64,000 bases of DNA from positions 406,339 to 470,338 of the forward strand of contig BCKE01000018.1 of NCBI GenBank assembly GCA_001600495.1. The letters run 5' to 3'. The notes under the pieces are model-generated. The model saw only the letters and a list, made by a program, of their open reading frames with translations, was not told where the DNA came from and made no database searches. Positions 1 to 11,706 of this stretch are shown one piece after another. A program made the translations under genes and the position numbers. How positions within the stretch are numbered: the first letter of the stretch is position 1; each line of letters starts with the position of its first letter. This DNA is from Pilasporangium apinafurcum (lineage: Eukaryota; Oomycota; Peronosporomycetes; Pythiales; Pythiaceae).

Positions 1-409
1 AAATGGTACAAGTGGCACATATGTGGTACCTGAAATGTCCTAACAATCGCAAAATCGATGACCATGCGATGAAGAATACAATTTTTGTGGCGTTAGTTCT
101 CCTCTATGAGTGTTGCCGCTTTGATAATAGCAACGGGAATGAGGTTTTCTTAAGCAAAATTGTTTCGATCAGCCGAGCGTTCTCGTCAAGTCCAAATAGC
201 GGCTCTTTTGGATTTTGCCCAACCTACGAATTAGGCTATTTTTGGCCCCGTTGGCTCACGGATCGCTTGTTAAAGCGAACAGATCCACATCGATAGAAGC
301 AGAGGCTTGTCTCGAATTCTCCGCAGTGAACTCTTTTCAACGGTATTCTTCTCTTCAAGAATGGATGCGAAGCGATGACAGTGGACGCCCGAGAAGATCC
401 AGATGATGA

Positions 410-781
410 CTAAGTCAAAGCGATCGTCCAGAAAGCATGACATGGCAGTATCGGTACGAAAAGAAGGCAAAGATCACACATACAACTGTGAGGAACACTA
501 CAACAACAAAGACTTGTTCTCGGTGTGGGAGAATCAACCACACGATCAAGCACCAGAAAGTCTTTGACTGTCCTCACTGCAACTGCGTCCTTGATAGAGA
601 TGTTAACGCTGCTAGAAATATCTTTCTCAAGAATGAGCACTTATTCATCGAGTCCAGGTGTCGGAGATGGTTACTCCATAGTTGTCTGATCTTAAGTAGT
701 TTTTGCTATTGAATCGGATCCGAACAAAAGACAGAAGATCCTTCCTGAAATACTTTCGTATCTCATATGATCTCTTTGAGG
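410..781 (+). mobile_element. TnpB/Fanzor2-type nuclease element, 3' remnant
   Basis: Only the end of the protein remains, about nt 437-640. It is a zinc ribbon (two CxxC pairs, 'CSRCG' and 'CPHC') followed by 'LDRDVNAARNI', the RuvC-III signature of TnpB/Fanzor nucleases, whose Asp is catalytic. The Glu usually found just before the zinc ribbon ('NEAYTS-TC' in the family) is not present, and nothing upstream of nt 410 could be matched to the RuvC or helix-turn-helix parts. The copy is therefore a dead fragment, probably 5'-truncated. It is closely related to the remnant at 57785-58679 and more distantly to the long copy at 50868-52852. TnpB/Fanzor proteins are RNA-guided DNA nucleases carried by DNA transposons. 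I see no terminal repeat here. Confidence 0.8.
649..781 (+). other. Conserved 3' tail of Fanzor2 remnant (candidate guide-RNA region)
   Basis: This non-coding stretch follows the zinc-ribbon ORF and aligns almost base for base with 58543-58679 behind the second remnant. Shared blocks include GAGTCCAG, GGAGAT, TTTTGCTA, AATCCGAA/GATCCGAA and the closing TCATATGATCTC..TGAGG. Similarity stops at about 781 in this copy and 58679 in the other, so this is probably the element's right end. In TnpB/Fanzor systems the guide (omega) RNA is encoded at this place. Calling it a guide RNA here is inference. Confidence 0.5.
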
Positions 782-1488
782 TTCGATGTTAGTGGGTAAG
801 ATATTATAGGTACAGTACAAGCTCTACAAATCTACAATGGGGAGCACCGCATCTGGTATAAAAATGCACCAACATATCGACAACATCATCAGAAATAGAG
901 AACACCTTTCCCAGCGCGGTGTTATGTGTGACTTCTAGGCGTTTGCTAGATGCATGGACTATTCTTTTTATGATGTTCACGCTTTTTCTCTAATCCGTTG
1001 ATTAGATTCCCACAGATTCTATATCGGTTGTGATGACTGCAAGGTGGGGTAGCAATTGATTCGTTTAGAGAGGGAAAAGGCCTGAGTGACGATCTTCTTA
1101 TGAGTGATTGTTCGATTGCGCCACATTCCTTCCAACTTGGTGCGACATCCACACCCACCCCAACGTGCAACGAGGCAACGGCTGTCATTCCTCTTTCTCT
1201 CTTTCCTTCTTCATCTTCTCCTCGTCTAAGTAGTCCCGCCTGAGCGAGCGGTAGCTATGACTGCTTAAACTCTGTTCCGAACGAACGAAATGACGCGTCC
1301 GACTGCACCTCAACAAGTGGAAACCTCCTTTGCAAAAACAGTCGACGGCGCGTGGCGAGGGTCTCTTGGGTAAAGTGTCAGAATTCTCTTGCAACCACGT
1401 GGAAGAAAGAAACAATCCGGAAAGAAAGAGAAGAAGAAGAAGAACAAGAGTAGTAGTAGTGTATACACTAATAACAGAAGCAAGTATT
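782..1488. other. Gene-free interval with upstream region of the nucleotidyltransferase
   Basis: I see no convincing coding sequence or RNA gene here. A purine-rich run (about 1400-1445) lies just before the start codon of the next gene. Open stretches on either strand have no family motif and no clean start. Confidence 0.4.
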
Positions 1489-3340
1489 ATGGGTGCGGCC
1501 AACAGTGTGCGAAAGCTGACGATCGACAGTATCGCACTCTTGGAACAACTGGAGCCGAATGCCACTGAAATGGAACACAAACACCAGGTGCAGCAGCATG
1601 TGCAGGCACTCCTGATGCAGAAATGGCCCACGTGTCGAGTACTGCCATTTGGGTCGTCCGAAAGGTAAGAAAATGCCTGTATTTAGGAGTTTGTTCTTTG
1701 TACTCGAGTAGCTAATGCGAATACATTGTGGTTATATAGTGGTCTAGGTTTTGGCGGGAGCGATTTGGATCTTGGAATCTATTTCGAAGATATGGTTGTG
1801 GACTCACAGGGACAATACTCTCCGCAAGACCGAATCGACATTCTCACAGCTGCATGCTCGCTGCTCAGCAACGACTTTGAGGTGAAACAGTTCATCCGAA
1901 ACGCGCGTGTTCCGGTGTTGAAGCTGTGGGATCCCAAGCGACAAGTAATTTTAATTGGTTGACTCTTCAACGTGAGCAGTAGAGTAAAATCGTGAAGTCT
2001 AACCATTTGTGCTGATCGTAGGTGGCGTGTGATGTGTGTGTCGGTGGAATTCATGTTGTGGTGAACACTGCACTGTTAAAGTACTACAGTTTAATCGATC
2101 CACGAGTGCGACCATTGGCGTTTGCAGTGAAATATTGGGCAAAGCAGCGTGGTATCAACGATTCTGCGAATGGAACACTTAGTTCCTATGGTAAGCTATC
2201 CTACTGTTGCTTACTCTTAATCGCAAACATGTCCTTACTTATCGCTTCACGACTTGTCTGTCTTTAGGGTTCTTATTACTACTGATCTTTTACTTACAAT
2301 CTCGCCATTCTGGGATTCTATTACCACCGGTTCACTCAATCTTTCAAAGCTTGTTGGCGGAAAAGAAATTGTCCACGTTGCTAGAGCGACTGAATTCAAT
2401 TCCCACAACGGATTTACCAGGGACTTTCGGTACAATTGACAGTGAATCCGTGGGTGCACTACTCGTCGGCTTTTTTGAATTCTACGCTCACCAGTTCAAC
2501 ATGGAGGACGACGTCGTCAGCATTCGTACAGGAGTTGCGCTATCCAAAACCACAAAATGGAGTCGACCGGTTGCCTGGCGACTTAGCATTGAGGATCCGT
2601 TTGAACTCACGCATGATGTCGGTCGAGCGATCTTCCACAAGAAGGGGCAAGAGATTGTACATTCTGAATTCCAGCGTGCACATAAACTGGCGAATCTTGG
2701 TGGGCGTTTGGAGGATATTTGCGCGACAGACGAAACATCTTGGAACTTTACAGCGACCTGCTACATGTGCTCTGGAACTGCACATACCACCAGAGATTGC
2801 GATCAACTGAGCCATCGTTTCAATCAGAAAAGCGAAGGAGACGGTCGCGGTCTATCCTTTCTTTCAGACTGCTGGTATTGTGGGGAAACTGGGCACATTA
2901 AAGCTGCGTGCCCGATGCTTTTCTTCCGTGATATTCCGCATCCGAGTGACAAGCGTATTGTCCGCCCTTCACCGTTGCAAGTATCTACGAATGCTCAACC
3001 TTCCGCATTGGTCTATCCTCCACCGTCGCCACCCATTGCCATCCCCATTCCATCGCTCAAGAAAACTGTGTCTCCGCGCTTGGGCAAGTTCCGTACCTGG
3101 GAACAGGACATCTCGAGTCCGTCACCGGCACGTCCGACGAAAAAGAAACGGAGGTCCCGCCACGCGTCACCTACAATCTTGCCTACAAGCTCTCTTCTCG
3201 CTATGAAGCATCCACCGTCTCCACCTCCGTTCACACTCGCACCAGTCGTTGCAAACATGTGTGGCAAGAAATGGGCGACATCTGCCTCAACTCGTCGAGA
3301 AACCAAGATTGCAGTGAACAACATTGTCTGTCGTTCTTAA
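1489..3340 (+). CDS. Non-canonical poly(A) polymerase / terminal uridylyltransferase with CCHC knuckles
   Basis: Adds untemplated nucleotides to RNA 3' ends (TRF4/Cid1/TUT class). Four exons are inferred: 1489-1664, 1740-1944, 2022-2190 and 2268-3340, giving 540 aa. Exons 1 and 2 join to give the catalytic pattern 'FGSSESGLGFGGSDLDLG', the GS...DxD core of the polymerase-beta fold. The third Asp is likely in 'VACDV' at the start of exon 3. 'LIDPRVRPL' and 'LSSYG' are hallmark central-domain motifs, followed by a PAP-associated segment ('GALLVGFFEFYA'). Two CX2CX4HX4C zinc knuckles follow ('CYMCSGTAHTTRDC', 'CWYCGETGHIKAAC'), then a Pro/Ser-rich basic tail. The knuckles point to a TUT4/7- or Trf4-Air-like role in RNA surveillance or uridylation; which nucleotide is added cannot be told. 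ATG 1489 was chosen because upstream codons are low-complexity and lack homology. Confidence 0.85.
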
Positions 3341-3525
3341 CTGATCATATCCGTTATTTCATGCATTGTGAAGATACAATATTGTACCTTGGTTAATAAC
3401 GTGACTTGAGGGTAGCGTAACCGTACCACAGGAAAATGTAACCCAGTCATCCGTCATGTAACCCTTTGGTTGGTGGACAATAGTGTTGCCATTAGAGATC
3501 AGATCACACAAGTAGCTTGAAAAAG

Positions 3526-4577
3526 ATGTCGGTGCGTCGGAATGTACGGCTGCGTCGCGAGTACTTGTACCGAAAGGGCCTAGAAGGTAAAGAACGTGCA
3601 CTCTATGAGCACAAGCAGCAGTTGAAGGAAGCTATTCGCAGTGGGAAGTCTATTCCCACAGAACTCCGTGGTCAGGAGAAGCGACTGCGGCAGGAGATTG
3701 AGTACGACGATGACGTGCATGAAAAGCCGCTCAACCATATTGACGACGAGTACAAGAATGCCGGTATGTTTGACCCCAAAATTGCGGTGACAACGTCCCG
3801 TGATCCATCGGCACGGCTGAAACAGTTTGCACAGGAAGTCCGACTGATCTTCCCCAACGCAATCCGCCTCAATCGTGGTGCCCATACCATTGGCGATGTA
3901 AGTTACTTTTATCTAACTGCTCGATGCTAACACTGGAAGTGATAGCATGCTCATACAAGTTTGATCGTGACGATGCTGTCTGTCTGTATGATATATAGTT
4001 GGTAGAGAGTGCACGGTCTCACGACTACACAGACTTGTTGATTGTCACAGAAACTCGTGGTGAACCAGGTATGTGATAGAATTTGCAACATAGTTGCTGT
4101 TTACTTGAAAAGGCTAACATTGCTGGTCGCTGATGTGGTATTCTTTTTCATTTAGACGGATTGGTGGTTTGCCACTTACCATACGGACCAACAGCGTATT
4201 TCTCATTGAGCAATGCTGTGCTTCGTCACGACATTGAAGACCGTGCAACGGTTTCGGAAGCGTATCCGCATATCATCCTCAATCAGTTTGAGACCAAGCT
4301 AGGGAAGCGCGTTGCCAACATCCTGAAGCATCTCTTTCCCGTACCAAAACCTGATTCCAAGCGTGTGATTACATTCTCGAACGATAATGATTTTGTCTCG
4401 TTCCGTCACCACGTTTTCAAGAAAACGGGCCGCGAGGTGGAATTACAGGAGTGTGGACCGCGGTTTGAGTTACAGCTCTACCAGGTGAAGTTAGGGACAT
4501 GTGATCAGAAGGAAGCTGAAAACGAATGGGTCCTGCGGCCGTACATGAACTCGGCCAAGAAGCGACGCGTCCTGTAA
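3526..4577 (+). CDS. IMP4: U3 small nucleolar RNP protein IMP4 (Brix domain)
   Basis: Component of the Mpp10-Imp3-Imp4 complex of the small-subunit processome, which pairs U3 snoRNA with pre-rRNA in the nucleolus. Exons 3526-3897, 3999-4068 and 4156-4577 encode 287 aa, close to the usual ~290. The N-terminus ('RLRREYLYRKGLEGK', 'IPTELRG') and the Brix core ('TTSRDPSARLKQFAQE', 'VCHLPYGPTAYFSLSN', 'LGKRVANILKHLFPVPK', 'GPRFELQLYQVKLGT') match the family along its whole length, and the C-terminal 'SAKKRRVL' is also typical. ATG 3526 gives 'MSVRRNVRLRREYLY', as in homologues. The gene follows the nucleotidyltransferase on the same strand by 185 bp. All splice sites are GT-AG. Confidence 0.95.
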
Positions 4578-4856
4578 GAAACAGGAACGAAAGAATGGAG
4601 ACTGTGCTATCACTGATAAAGGAAGTTTTCTTGTGTATGTATGAGCTCTGTAATTGTACCTAATGCATGGTAAGAGCTATAGATTCTGTTTTTCATGATT
4701 GATGTTCGATATGCTTGGGATATTATTTCATCGATGGACTCCAAAGCTTCTGCATACAAAGTGCAATAAATAAACCCACAGAGATATCTCACGGAACAGC
4801 TGTTCCTAACAACGAACAAATAGTTCTGGGCGCAGCAGCTACAAAGCGACAAGACA

Positions 4857-4872
4857 TTTACACCGTTGAAGA
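4857..4872 (+). repeat. Solitary match to the Fanzor1 element inverted repeat
   Basis: TTTACACCGTTGAAGA at 4857-4872 is identical over 16 nt to the outer part of the right inverted repeat (reverse strand of 50666-50684) of the Fanzor1 element. It sits 15 bp upstream of the ATG of the secreted protein. No partner repeat in opposite orientation was found nearby. It may be a leftover transposon end or chance. Confidence 0.35.
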
Positions 4873-4886
4873 AGAAACGCACGAGT

Positions 4887-5249
4887 ATGCGCTCACTTAG
4901 TCATTCTCTATGTCTCGCGGCGGTTGTGGTAATGATGGCTCTGTCAGTGCCCTCAGTCGCTGCAGGCGCGGCAGCCTGTACCGAATCGGACGGTGTGGCG
5001 ATCCACCTCTCAGGCAAGTCTAGCGTCTGCTACTTGGTTGGGCATCGCATGCGTCCAGGAAGCGTGTTTGGGATATGTAACAACGGCGAACTTACATGCT
5101 ACGAAGATGACGGCATCCCAGATAAACCCAGCAAAGAGACGGATTGTGTAGCACCAGAACCAGGTAATTGTGGATCCGCAACTACTACATCCACCAGTGA
5201 TGACGAAGAAGATGATGATAGTGATGAAGCACGATTGCTGCGTCACTAG
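4887..5249 (+). CDS. Small secreted cysteine-rich protein
   Basis: 120 aa, intronless. A clear signal peptide occupies about residues 1-28 (hydrophobic run 'LCLAAVVVMMALSVPSVAA', cut likely near 'AGAA-CTES'). The mature part has six cysteines (in ACTES, SVCYL, GICNN, LTCYE, TDCVA, GNCGS), enough for three disulfides. The tail is Thr/Ser-rich, then strongly acidic (Asp/Glu run), ending 'RLLRH'. I recognise no domain and no RxLR or LxLFLAK motif in the usual N-terminal place. In an oomycete such proteins are often candidate effectors or wall/apoplastic proteins, but function is not shown by the sequence. ATG 4887 is preferred because it begins the signal peptide directly. Confidence 0.65.
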   Translation: MRSLSHSLCLAAVVVMMALSVPSVAAGAAACTESDGVAIHLSGKSSVCYLVGHRMRPGSVFGICNNGELTCYEDDGIPDKPSKETDCVAPEPGNCGSATTTSTSDDEEDDDSDEARLLRH

Positions 5250-5440
5250 ATTGCACGTTAAGCACCTGTAGCCCTAGTGGAGGGAACGCAGTATGTCTTC
5301 CTTGGATCATTTTTGTTTCTTTAGAAATCAAGTAAATAATACAAATATTTCCACAATAAACATGCTTCACCATTACAAGACTTTCGTCATAGCCTTTTGT
5401 CTAATCTGCATGTATTCTCCGGATAGATTCCTCATTCTGC

Positions 5441-8400
5441 CTACAGCGATACATTAATCTCCGCCTGTAAGAACGAATCGCCCGGGATACGTGCCAAAAT
5501 ATTGCTGAACGGATCCACTGGAGGCGCATACATCTCAAACGTCACCGGTGCACTCGTCATCTTACTCAAATCCAATCGGAAGAACGTCCAGCAACCCACT
5601 TCATACTCTTCCGTAACCAAACTACGATGACGCAGCTCCATGACAGCCACACAGCCTAGATGAACACAAAACACAAATGATTAGACACATCATATCAGAT
5701 GCCTATGCAATCGCTTCTTCTACTGCTAAAATCATACCGTCTTTGAGATGTTCCAGGCAAGTTTGCAAGTACCATCTGTTTCCAAACCACCAATAGTTGC
5801 CGCCTGCTTGGATCAACGAGTTTGGCGTATTCTGAGCGGTTTCCACGACGTTGCCCTTGAAATCCATGATGTACAAGTTGAAATGCGGCGTCTCCATAAT
5901 GGGACCAGTAGCCACCGCAACAGCTCCCAAGAACACTGAGACATACGTGCTATCGGACAGACGTGTAGGTGGTTTCAGCAATGGCAGTCGATCCGTATCC
6001 TTCGGCACATGTGTAGCTGGATCCAGAATCTCCCTCATATCATCTTCCTCTGCGATATCTACTGGACTCATATTTTTGTTGTTCTTAATGGTCGAATCGG
6101 CACCTTTCTTCATGAGAGTTTCCACTAAATCGTATCGATTCAGCGTCACAGCATAATGAAGTGCTGTGTCACCATTATCATCGATGGCATTGACGTCCGC
6201 ACCGTTCTCGATCAGCCACACGCTCACCTTTGCCGCTTCGAAGCCTTCGTCATCATCGTTTTGGACAGCCAAGTGTAGTGGTGTAAAGCCGACTTTGTTC
6301 TTCATGTTCACGTACTCGCGGCGAAGGTAGCTATCGATGCAAATCATGTTCTGGTATGGTGGACTTGACGTGGAAATTCGAACACCTTGGACTTTACGAA
6401 TCGCTACCATCCACTCGTGTACTTCTTCTTCTGTATCTGCAACAAAAGATAGAATTCCTTCCGGATTTTTGGAGCTTTTCAGTCGAGGCGAATGGATTTC
6501 GAAGCAGTTATCCACATGCGAAATACGTTTAATTGTGGCGTCACAAAGCTCCATAATCTTCAATGGGATCTTTTCTTTCGGAGCCTTGTAGTAGGATAAG
6601 CATACTTCATCAACCATAACGTATCGCTTCGTTGCCCACCGGTTTCCACTGGCTTTACGGAGATAGCCTTCCTTGTACACTTCGATTTGGATTGTTGCTG
6701 GCAAAACAGGAGGCATCGAGACCGTGAGTCGTCGATTACCAGCAGAGGGTGTCGAAGACACAAGAGTCCGACGTCCATTGCGCTTCGGAGCATTCGGATC
6801 ACCAGGCTTTACGGCCGGTTGCATTGAGAATGATCCACTACTTGACTGCATTGAATATCTAGCACGGGGATCAGCTGAATCGAGCTGGCTACTCACAGAG
6901 GATAAGCTCTTGCTCGGGGATCTACTTGTCATGGAGGCAGTACTTGCACTTGATATGGAGCGAAGTTTCGTTTCCACCGGCTCGTCAGCAGTACTGCTAG
7001 TACTGCTTGCACTACGTTCTCGCCCCCCAAAAGCACGCAAGTCGAAGTGAGCGCCACCCGAGTTGGACGTACGGTTGGCGATCTTCGCCAGTAGCTTCAC
7101 CATATCCACGTGGGCAAGACGAGCTGCGTAATGCAAAGGAGTACTGCCCGCAGAGTCTTTCCCAAACACTAAGTCCTCCATCTGCGCGTTCTCTTCTAGA
7201 ACAAATCGAGCCAAGTTCAAATCACCATTTTTCGCTGCAACGTGAATCAGTGACATCATATCGTTCGCGCGGTCACGAACACGCAACATGCCTGGCACTT
7301 CTTGCGCAATATGAAGAACTTCTGTCAAATTATACGAATTTGCAGCCTCAAACATATTTCTCGTTCTGTTTCGCATCCGAATGCGGTTCAAGAAAATGCG
7401 AATCACACCAAGGACACGAGCCATGGCACGGCGGCGCACCATTGTTTGTTTGTTAGCAATTCGCTGGCGAAAGACGCTTTGCACCATTATAATACGTCCC
7501 ATCGTTCGCTTGTACCTATTGCGTTGTACATGACCCTTAAACAGAGCTTGGAGTTTCACAACTCCCCGGCGACATCGCACAAATGATCTGCGACCCAAGT
7601 ATGTCCTCACCGCAGCTTGAGCAACTACAGCAGCACGTTTCGTCTTGAGATATCGAGTACGCTCAATGGACATTCGACTGAAGGCTTCGATTGTGATAAT
7701 TTTCTGTCGGGTTTGCTGATACACCCGGGACTGATAATGGCAACGCCAAAGTGATTGTAGCAATGTGATATGCGATCCTCGTTTTAGATACTGACGACGC
7801 ACACTATGCATTCTCCATAGCGATTGCAAGATAATGATCTTCTTTCGCTCGTCGGCGTAGCGTTGGCGGCAGATAATCATTCGTCCAAATGCTTCAATTC
7901 GCGTCGCCATTTTCTTTTCACGAAGGAATTTACGGCGAACCAGCGCGCGACGAATCATTGCCTGGGAATGAATTGTAGCCTCTCGGCCGCGTAAGTACTC
8001 TGTTCGAACTTTATTGGCACGCACACGAGCCTGGATCATGACAATTCGCCTTCTCGATGTTGCATATGCTCGTCTAGCTAGGAAACCACGAACAATCCGA
8101 GCAATCTGCTTTTGTGCCTTATTCCGTTTCACAGCGCGTTCACGAGCCTTTTTACCATATTTCAATCGAGCAATATAACCCCTTCCAACAGCATGGAGTA
8201 CGATAGCTGATGATTGCATTTGCTTATACTTGCGTTGAGTATAGTGTCCCTTGTAACGAGACGCAATAATCGAGGCAGCACTTCGCATTTTTAAGAATTG
8301 TCGTCGCTGCTTTTGCATCCGTCTTGCATTGGCCACAATGGATGCAGCTCGCTTTTGCTTCAAAAATCGCCTACGGGCCAGATAGCAGCGAGCTTGAGCG

Positions 8401-11274
8401 TTGATTTTCGTTGCAGCCTTTGGCGCATTGCGTAAGTACCACACGTGTCGTCGAGCAATCTTGCCGCGTACGCGACTCTGAACGAAAATGGTGGACTTAC
8501 GCAGACGCTGGTATTTGCGACGTTGGACAAATTGTCTTGCTGACGCATTCAGCAGTGTAACACGATGACGCATGCGCTTGAAAAAAAGTTTTGCCGAGTA
8601 CATGCGCACCATTGCTTGAATCTTGATCACTTTCTCTCGCATATCCAAATATTTTTTACGCTGTTGCATTCGTCGAACATGCTTCTGAATTTGAATAGCG
8701 GCTTCATGAGTGATCTTGCGAGCTTCATTGTCAAGAACTCGCAATTGACTGTCACGTAAGAACACTTTTTTGTGTCCCAATTGCCAGTTTTCACGCGGGA
8801 TGAATCGTAAAATGATCTCGCAATAATCTTTGTCTGTCATTTGCGCCCGTTTATCTTTGGGAATCGGTGCTTTACGCGTCAAAATCTGGTATTTTTGATA
8901 AAACTCTTCAAACAGCCGACGAACAGGGAACCCAGATCGACGAATCCGAACAGTTTCCATGACACCCAAATAAATCAACTGATTAAGAATGAGTTCAGCA
9001 TTCCATCCTTGTGGGAAACGCAAGTTGTTTGGCTTCACGCAACGAACAAACGAAGGCGCAGTAGCTTTTAATTCCAGCATTAAATCAGCCATTTGATCTC
9101 GGAATTTTCGCCCAACGGTCATCGTTCCTGTCATTTTGTTTCCGGCTTTTCGAAGAACTGGCTTGCGTGCGGCATTTGCTCCAGCTGCTCCGGGTCCACC
9201 TGCACTCGCTGGAGGAGCCAAAGGGAAGAGCTTGCGCAGGAATTCACACTTGGAACTGTCCATAAGCGAGATGAGATCATTATGCAAGGAATCGTCATTC
9301 TTCTCCAAAAAGCCGGTGACCGTGTACGTGACTTCACCAGCATAATGATGAATGGTGAATTGATCGGTTGCAAAACGTGGCTTCGAATAGTATATCGTTG
9401 TCCCTTCCTCGACTTTACCCTGGTGAACGTGAGTTTGATGCAATTTCTGGATGAAGTTTTCATCACTGGCACGTCGACCCAACATGGCTTGTTCATCCAG
9501 TAGCGGAAGAATACCGAGAGGTTTCTTGTCAATTAAATCGAGGCAGGGACCATTATCCTTGAATTCCAGTCGCGAAAAGTCAATACCCTCTTCCACATAC
9601 ACCTCTTGCTCGTACACAAAGACGTGCTGATTGAATTGTTGCTGTAGCATTTCGTTCGTGTAGTTGATACACAACTGCTCAAACGAGTTAAATTGCAAGC
9701 TTTCAAAGCCGAAAATATCGAGAATACCAATGAACTTCGCGGCCGGACTCATACTTCCAGCCCCCGCATTCTGTCCCTGAGTGATTTGTGAAGTCGATCT
9801 GTTGATCTGAGATACGAGCCAATCGAAAATTTTACTGAAAATATCCTTCGCAAGACCATTGCGGGACTTGATTGATTCCACAGCAGAAAGAGAGATTTCG
9901 GCGACCGAACCACGTGCACCGGCCGACATTGTTCTCTTCGTCAATGCGAATTCCAGCTCTGTCGGGGTGACCATCAGGAGCTCCGCCAAGTTCTTTACTT
10001 CTTCTGGTTGCGCGATTTCCGATTCGTATTTTGCATTTTCCGTGAATTGCAAATTACCGAGGTGAAGCACACACGCCACAAGCGTAAAAATCGTTTTCTG
10101 CAAATCAGGTTCAATGCCAACCGTGCCCATCGCCTCCACAAGCTCCTTAAAATCTTTCTTGTCATTAATTTCTGGCACTTGTATGCAGTTACCTTGGTTG
10201 AGATAGTAGTAATCGATAGCACTTTTCAGCTTCAATTCTGCCTTTTCAGCCGGAGAAAGACCTGCACAAAGTTGATAGAAAATATGGTAATTGCGTTCTG
10301 ATTCGGCACACCCAACGATACGACTTTTCTCAAGCAGGAAATGACTCGTAGTAGCACCGGAAATAGTCCCATCGTGATGGTAGTAGATCTTGATAAACTT
10401 GCCAAATCGACTACTGTTGTCATTACGAATGGTCTTGGCATTCCCAAAGGCTTCCAACAGAGGGTTACTTTGTAACACACATTGCTCCACAGACGAGCCG
10501 CCAGAACCGGTTTTGCCAGCGGTCTTCGGGCCCTTCTTGCCAATTTCGCTGATGTTTGCCAAATACTACGGATTCAGAACAAACCAAGCATACTAAGTTA
10601 CCAACGTTCACACAACAGCAAAATTCGATGTAATCTTTGTTACCCGCATGATATACTTGGATGCTTCAGTTTTCCCGGCACCACTCTCACCAGAAACCAA
10701 AATGGATTGACACTTGCCATCTTTCATTAACGCATGATATGCGCCATGAGCGACGGAATATACATGAGGGACAGGGTTCTCCAGCTTTCCGATTGAGTCC
10801 AGCTCAGGAAAATTGTAGAGCATGGGAATGTTCTTATACGGATTGATTGAGATCAGGATATCTCCCGTATATGTCTGTCACAATACAATTACAACATTTG
10901 CATTCAGTACCATGTGACCATCCAAACATATATCATAGTGGTCAAACTCAGCAGCAACAAACACTATCGTGATCATCACTTACATAAATTTTATCGTCCA
11001 TGTATCGCCGGCGCAAGAGATCCAACAGTGGCGCCTGATGGAGATTATCCATCTCTGAGATATTCTCCAGATCGAGCGAGTGCGATGGATCGTATGGATG
11101 TACTTGATCGATTGTGAACTGCTGCTCTGTATCGACATCCGGCAGCAGTACATGGAGTTTCTCACCATCATCTTCCATGACCGTGCCTAATTGCCATACA
11201 TTGCGCGGGTCAGGACACCACACTTTCTCGCCTTCGCGACGTGGCACACGCTTCGCCCCGCCGTTCTCCGCCAT
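5441..11274 (-). CDS. Unconventional myosin with long IQ array, ankyrin repeats and PH domain
   Basis: Actin-based motor of about 1854 aa. Exons on the minus strand are 11274-10984, 10874-10644, 10565-5738 and 5655-5441; all joins keep frame. The motor head (about 1-790) shows the P-loop 'GESGAGKT', switch I 'NDNSSRFGK', switch II 'DIFGFESLQFNSFEQLC' and the relay/converter region ending 'KKVFLRDSQLRVLD'. A very long neck of roughly twenty IQ-like motifs follows (each 'xxIQxxxRxxxxRxxY'-like), predicted to bind calmodulin-type light chains. The tail has ankyrin repeats, a Ser-rich linker, a PH domain ('GYLRKASGNRWATKRYVMV' ... 'EEVHEWMVAIRKVQG'), more ankyrin repeats ('GFTPLHLAVQ', 'NGDTALHYAVTLNRYDLVE') and a C-terminal beta-rich segment. 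The PH domain suggests membrane phosphoinositide binding. This tail is typical of oomycete-specific myosins rather than animal or fungal classes. Confidence 0.92.
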
Positions 11275-11706
11275 CGCTTTCAGAGTTCGTCGACGTTACG
11301 CAGTCACTGATTGAGATAGAGAGAAGGCAAGTGTATGCGCAGCGCTTCCTTCTTCTTCTTCGCTTGCACGCAGACACTGATTTATCACTCTTCACTCGCC
11401 CCCTTCAACACATTAAGTAGAAAAAACCTCAGCAACTCAACCTGTTCACCCACATCAGTTGAATAAAAAACCTTCTGGTGTTGGTAGAGTGCAATGATAT
11501 GGGTTCAGGTGTGATAAGCAATATTATCTACCAATAAAAAGCATTAAATAGATAATTAGTAACTATTATTGGTTAATATTGTAGTGCCGGTTCGATACAC
11601 GTGGTTCCAAGCGAACCGTTACTTTTGAACCGAATCAAATTGGTACACGACATTTGATGGTTGAGCAATTGGTGCAATCCAATTTGTCCACACGAGTGCG
11701 TCCAAG
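11275..11706. promoter_or_regulatory. Divergent promoter region, myosin / tubulin-ligase-like gene
   Basis: A 432-bp interval between two oppositely directed start codons. The middle (about 11510-11585) is very AT-rich, with short repeats of AATA/TTAT. No coding sequence or RNA gene is seen. I cannot place specific promoter elements. Confidence 0.4.

Noticed and set aside
3-296. 97-codon frame at the left edge
   Set aside because: No recognisable family and no link to the Fanzor zinc ribbon; likely decayed or chance.
1185-1631. 148-codon minus-strand frame opposite the nucleotidyltransferase start
   Set aside because: It mirrors the purine-rich 5' region and exon 1; composition is low-complexity and there is no domain.
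7000-8700. Long IQ array of the myosin as a possible DNA tandem repeat
   Set aside because: The repetition is in the protein motif only; the DNA units are strongly diverged.
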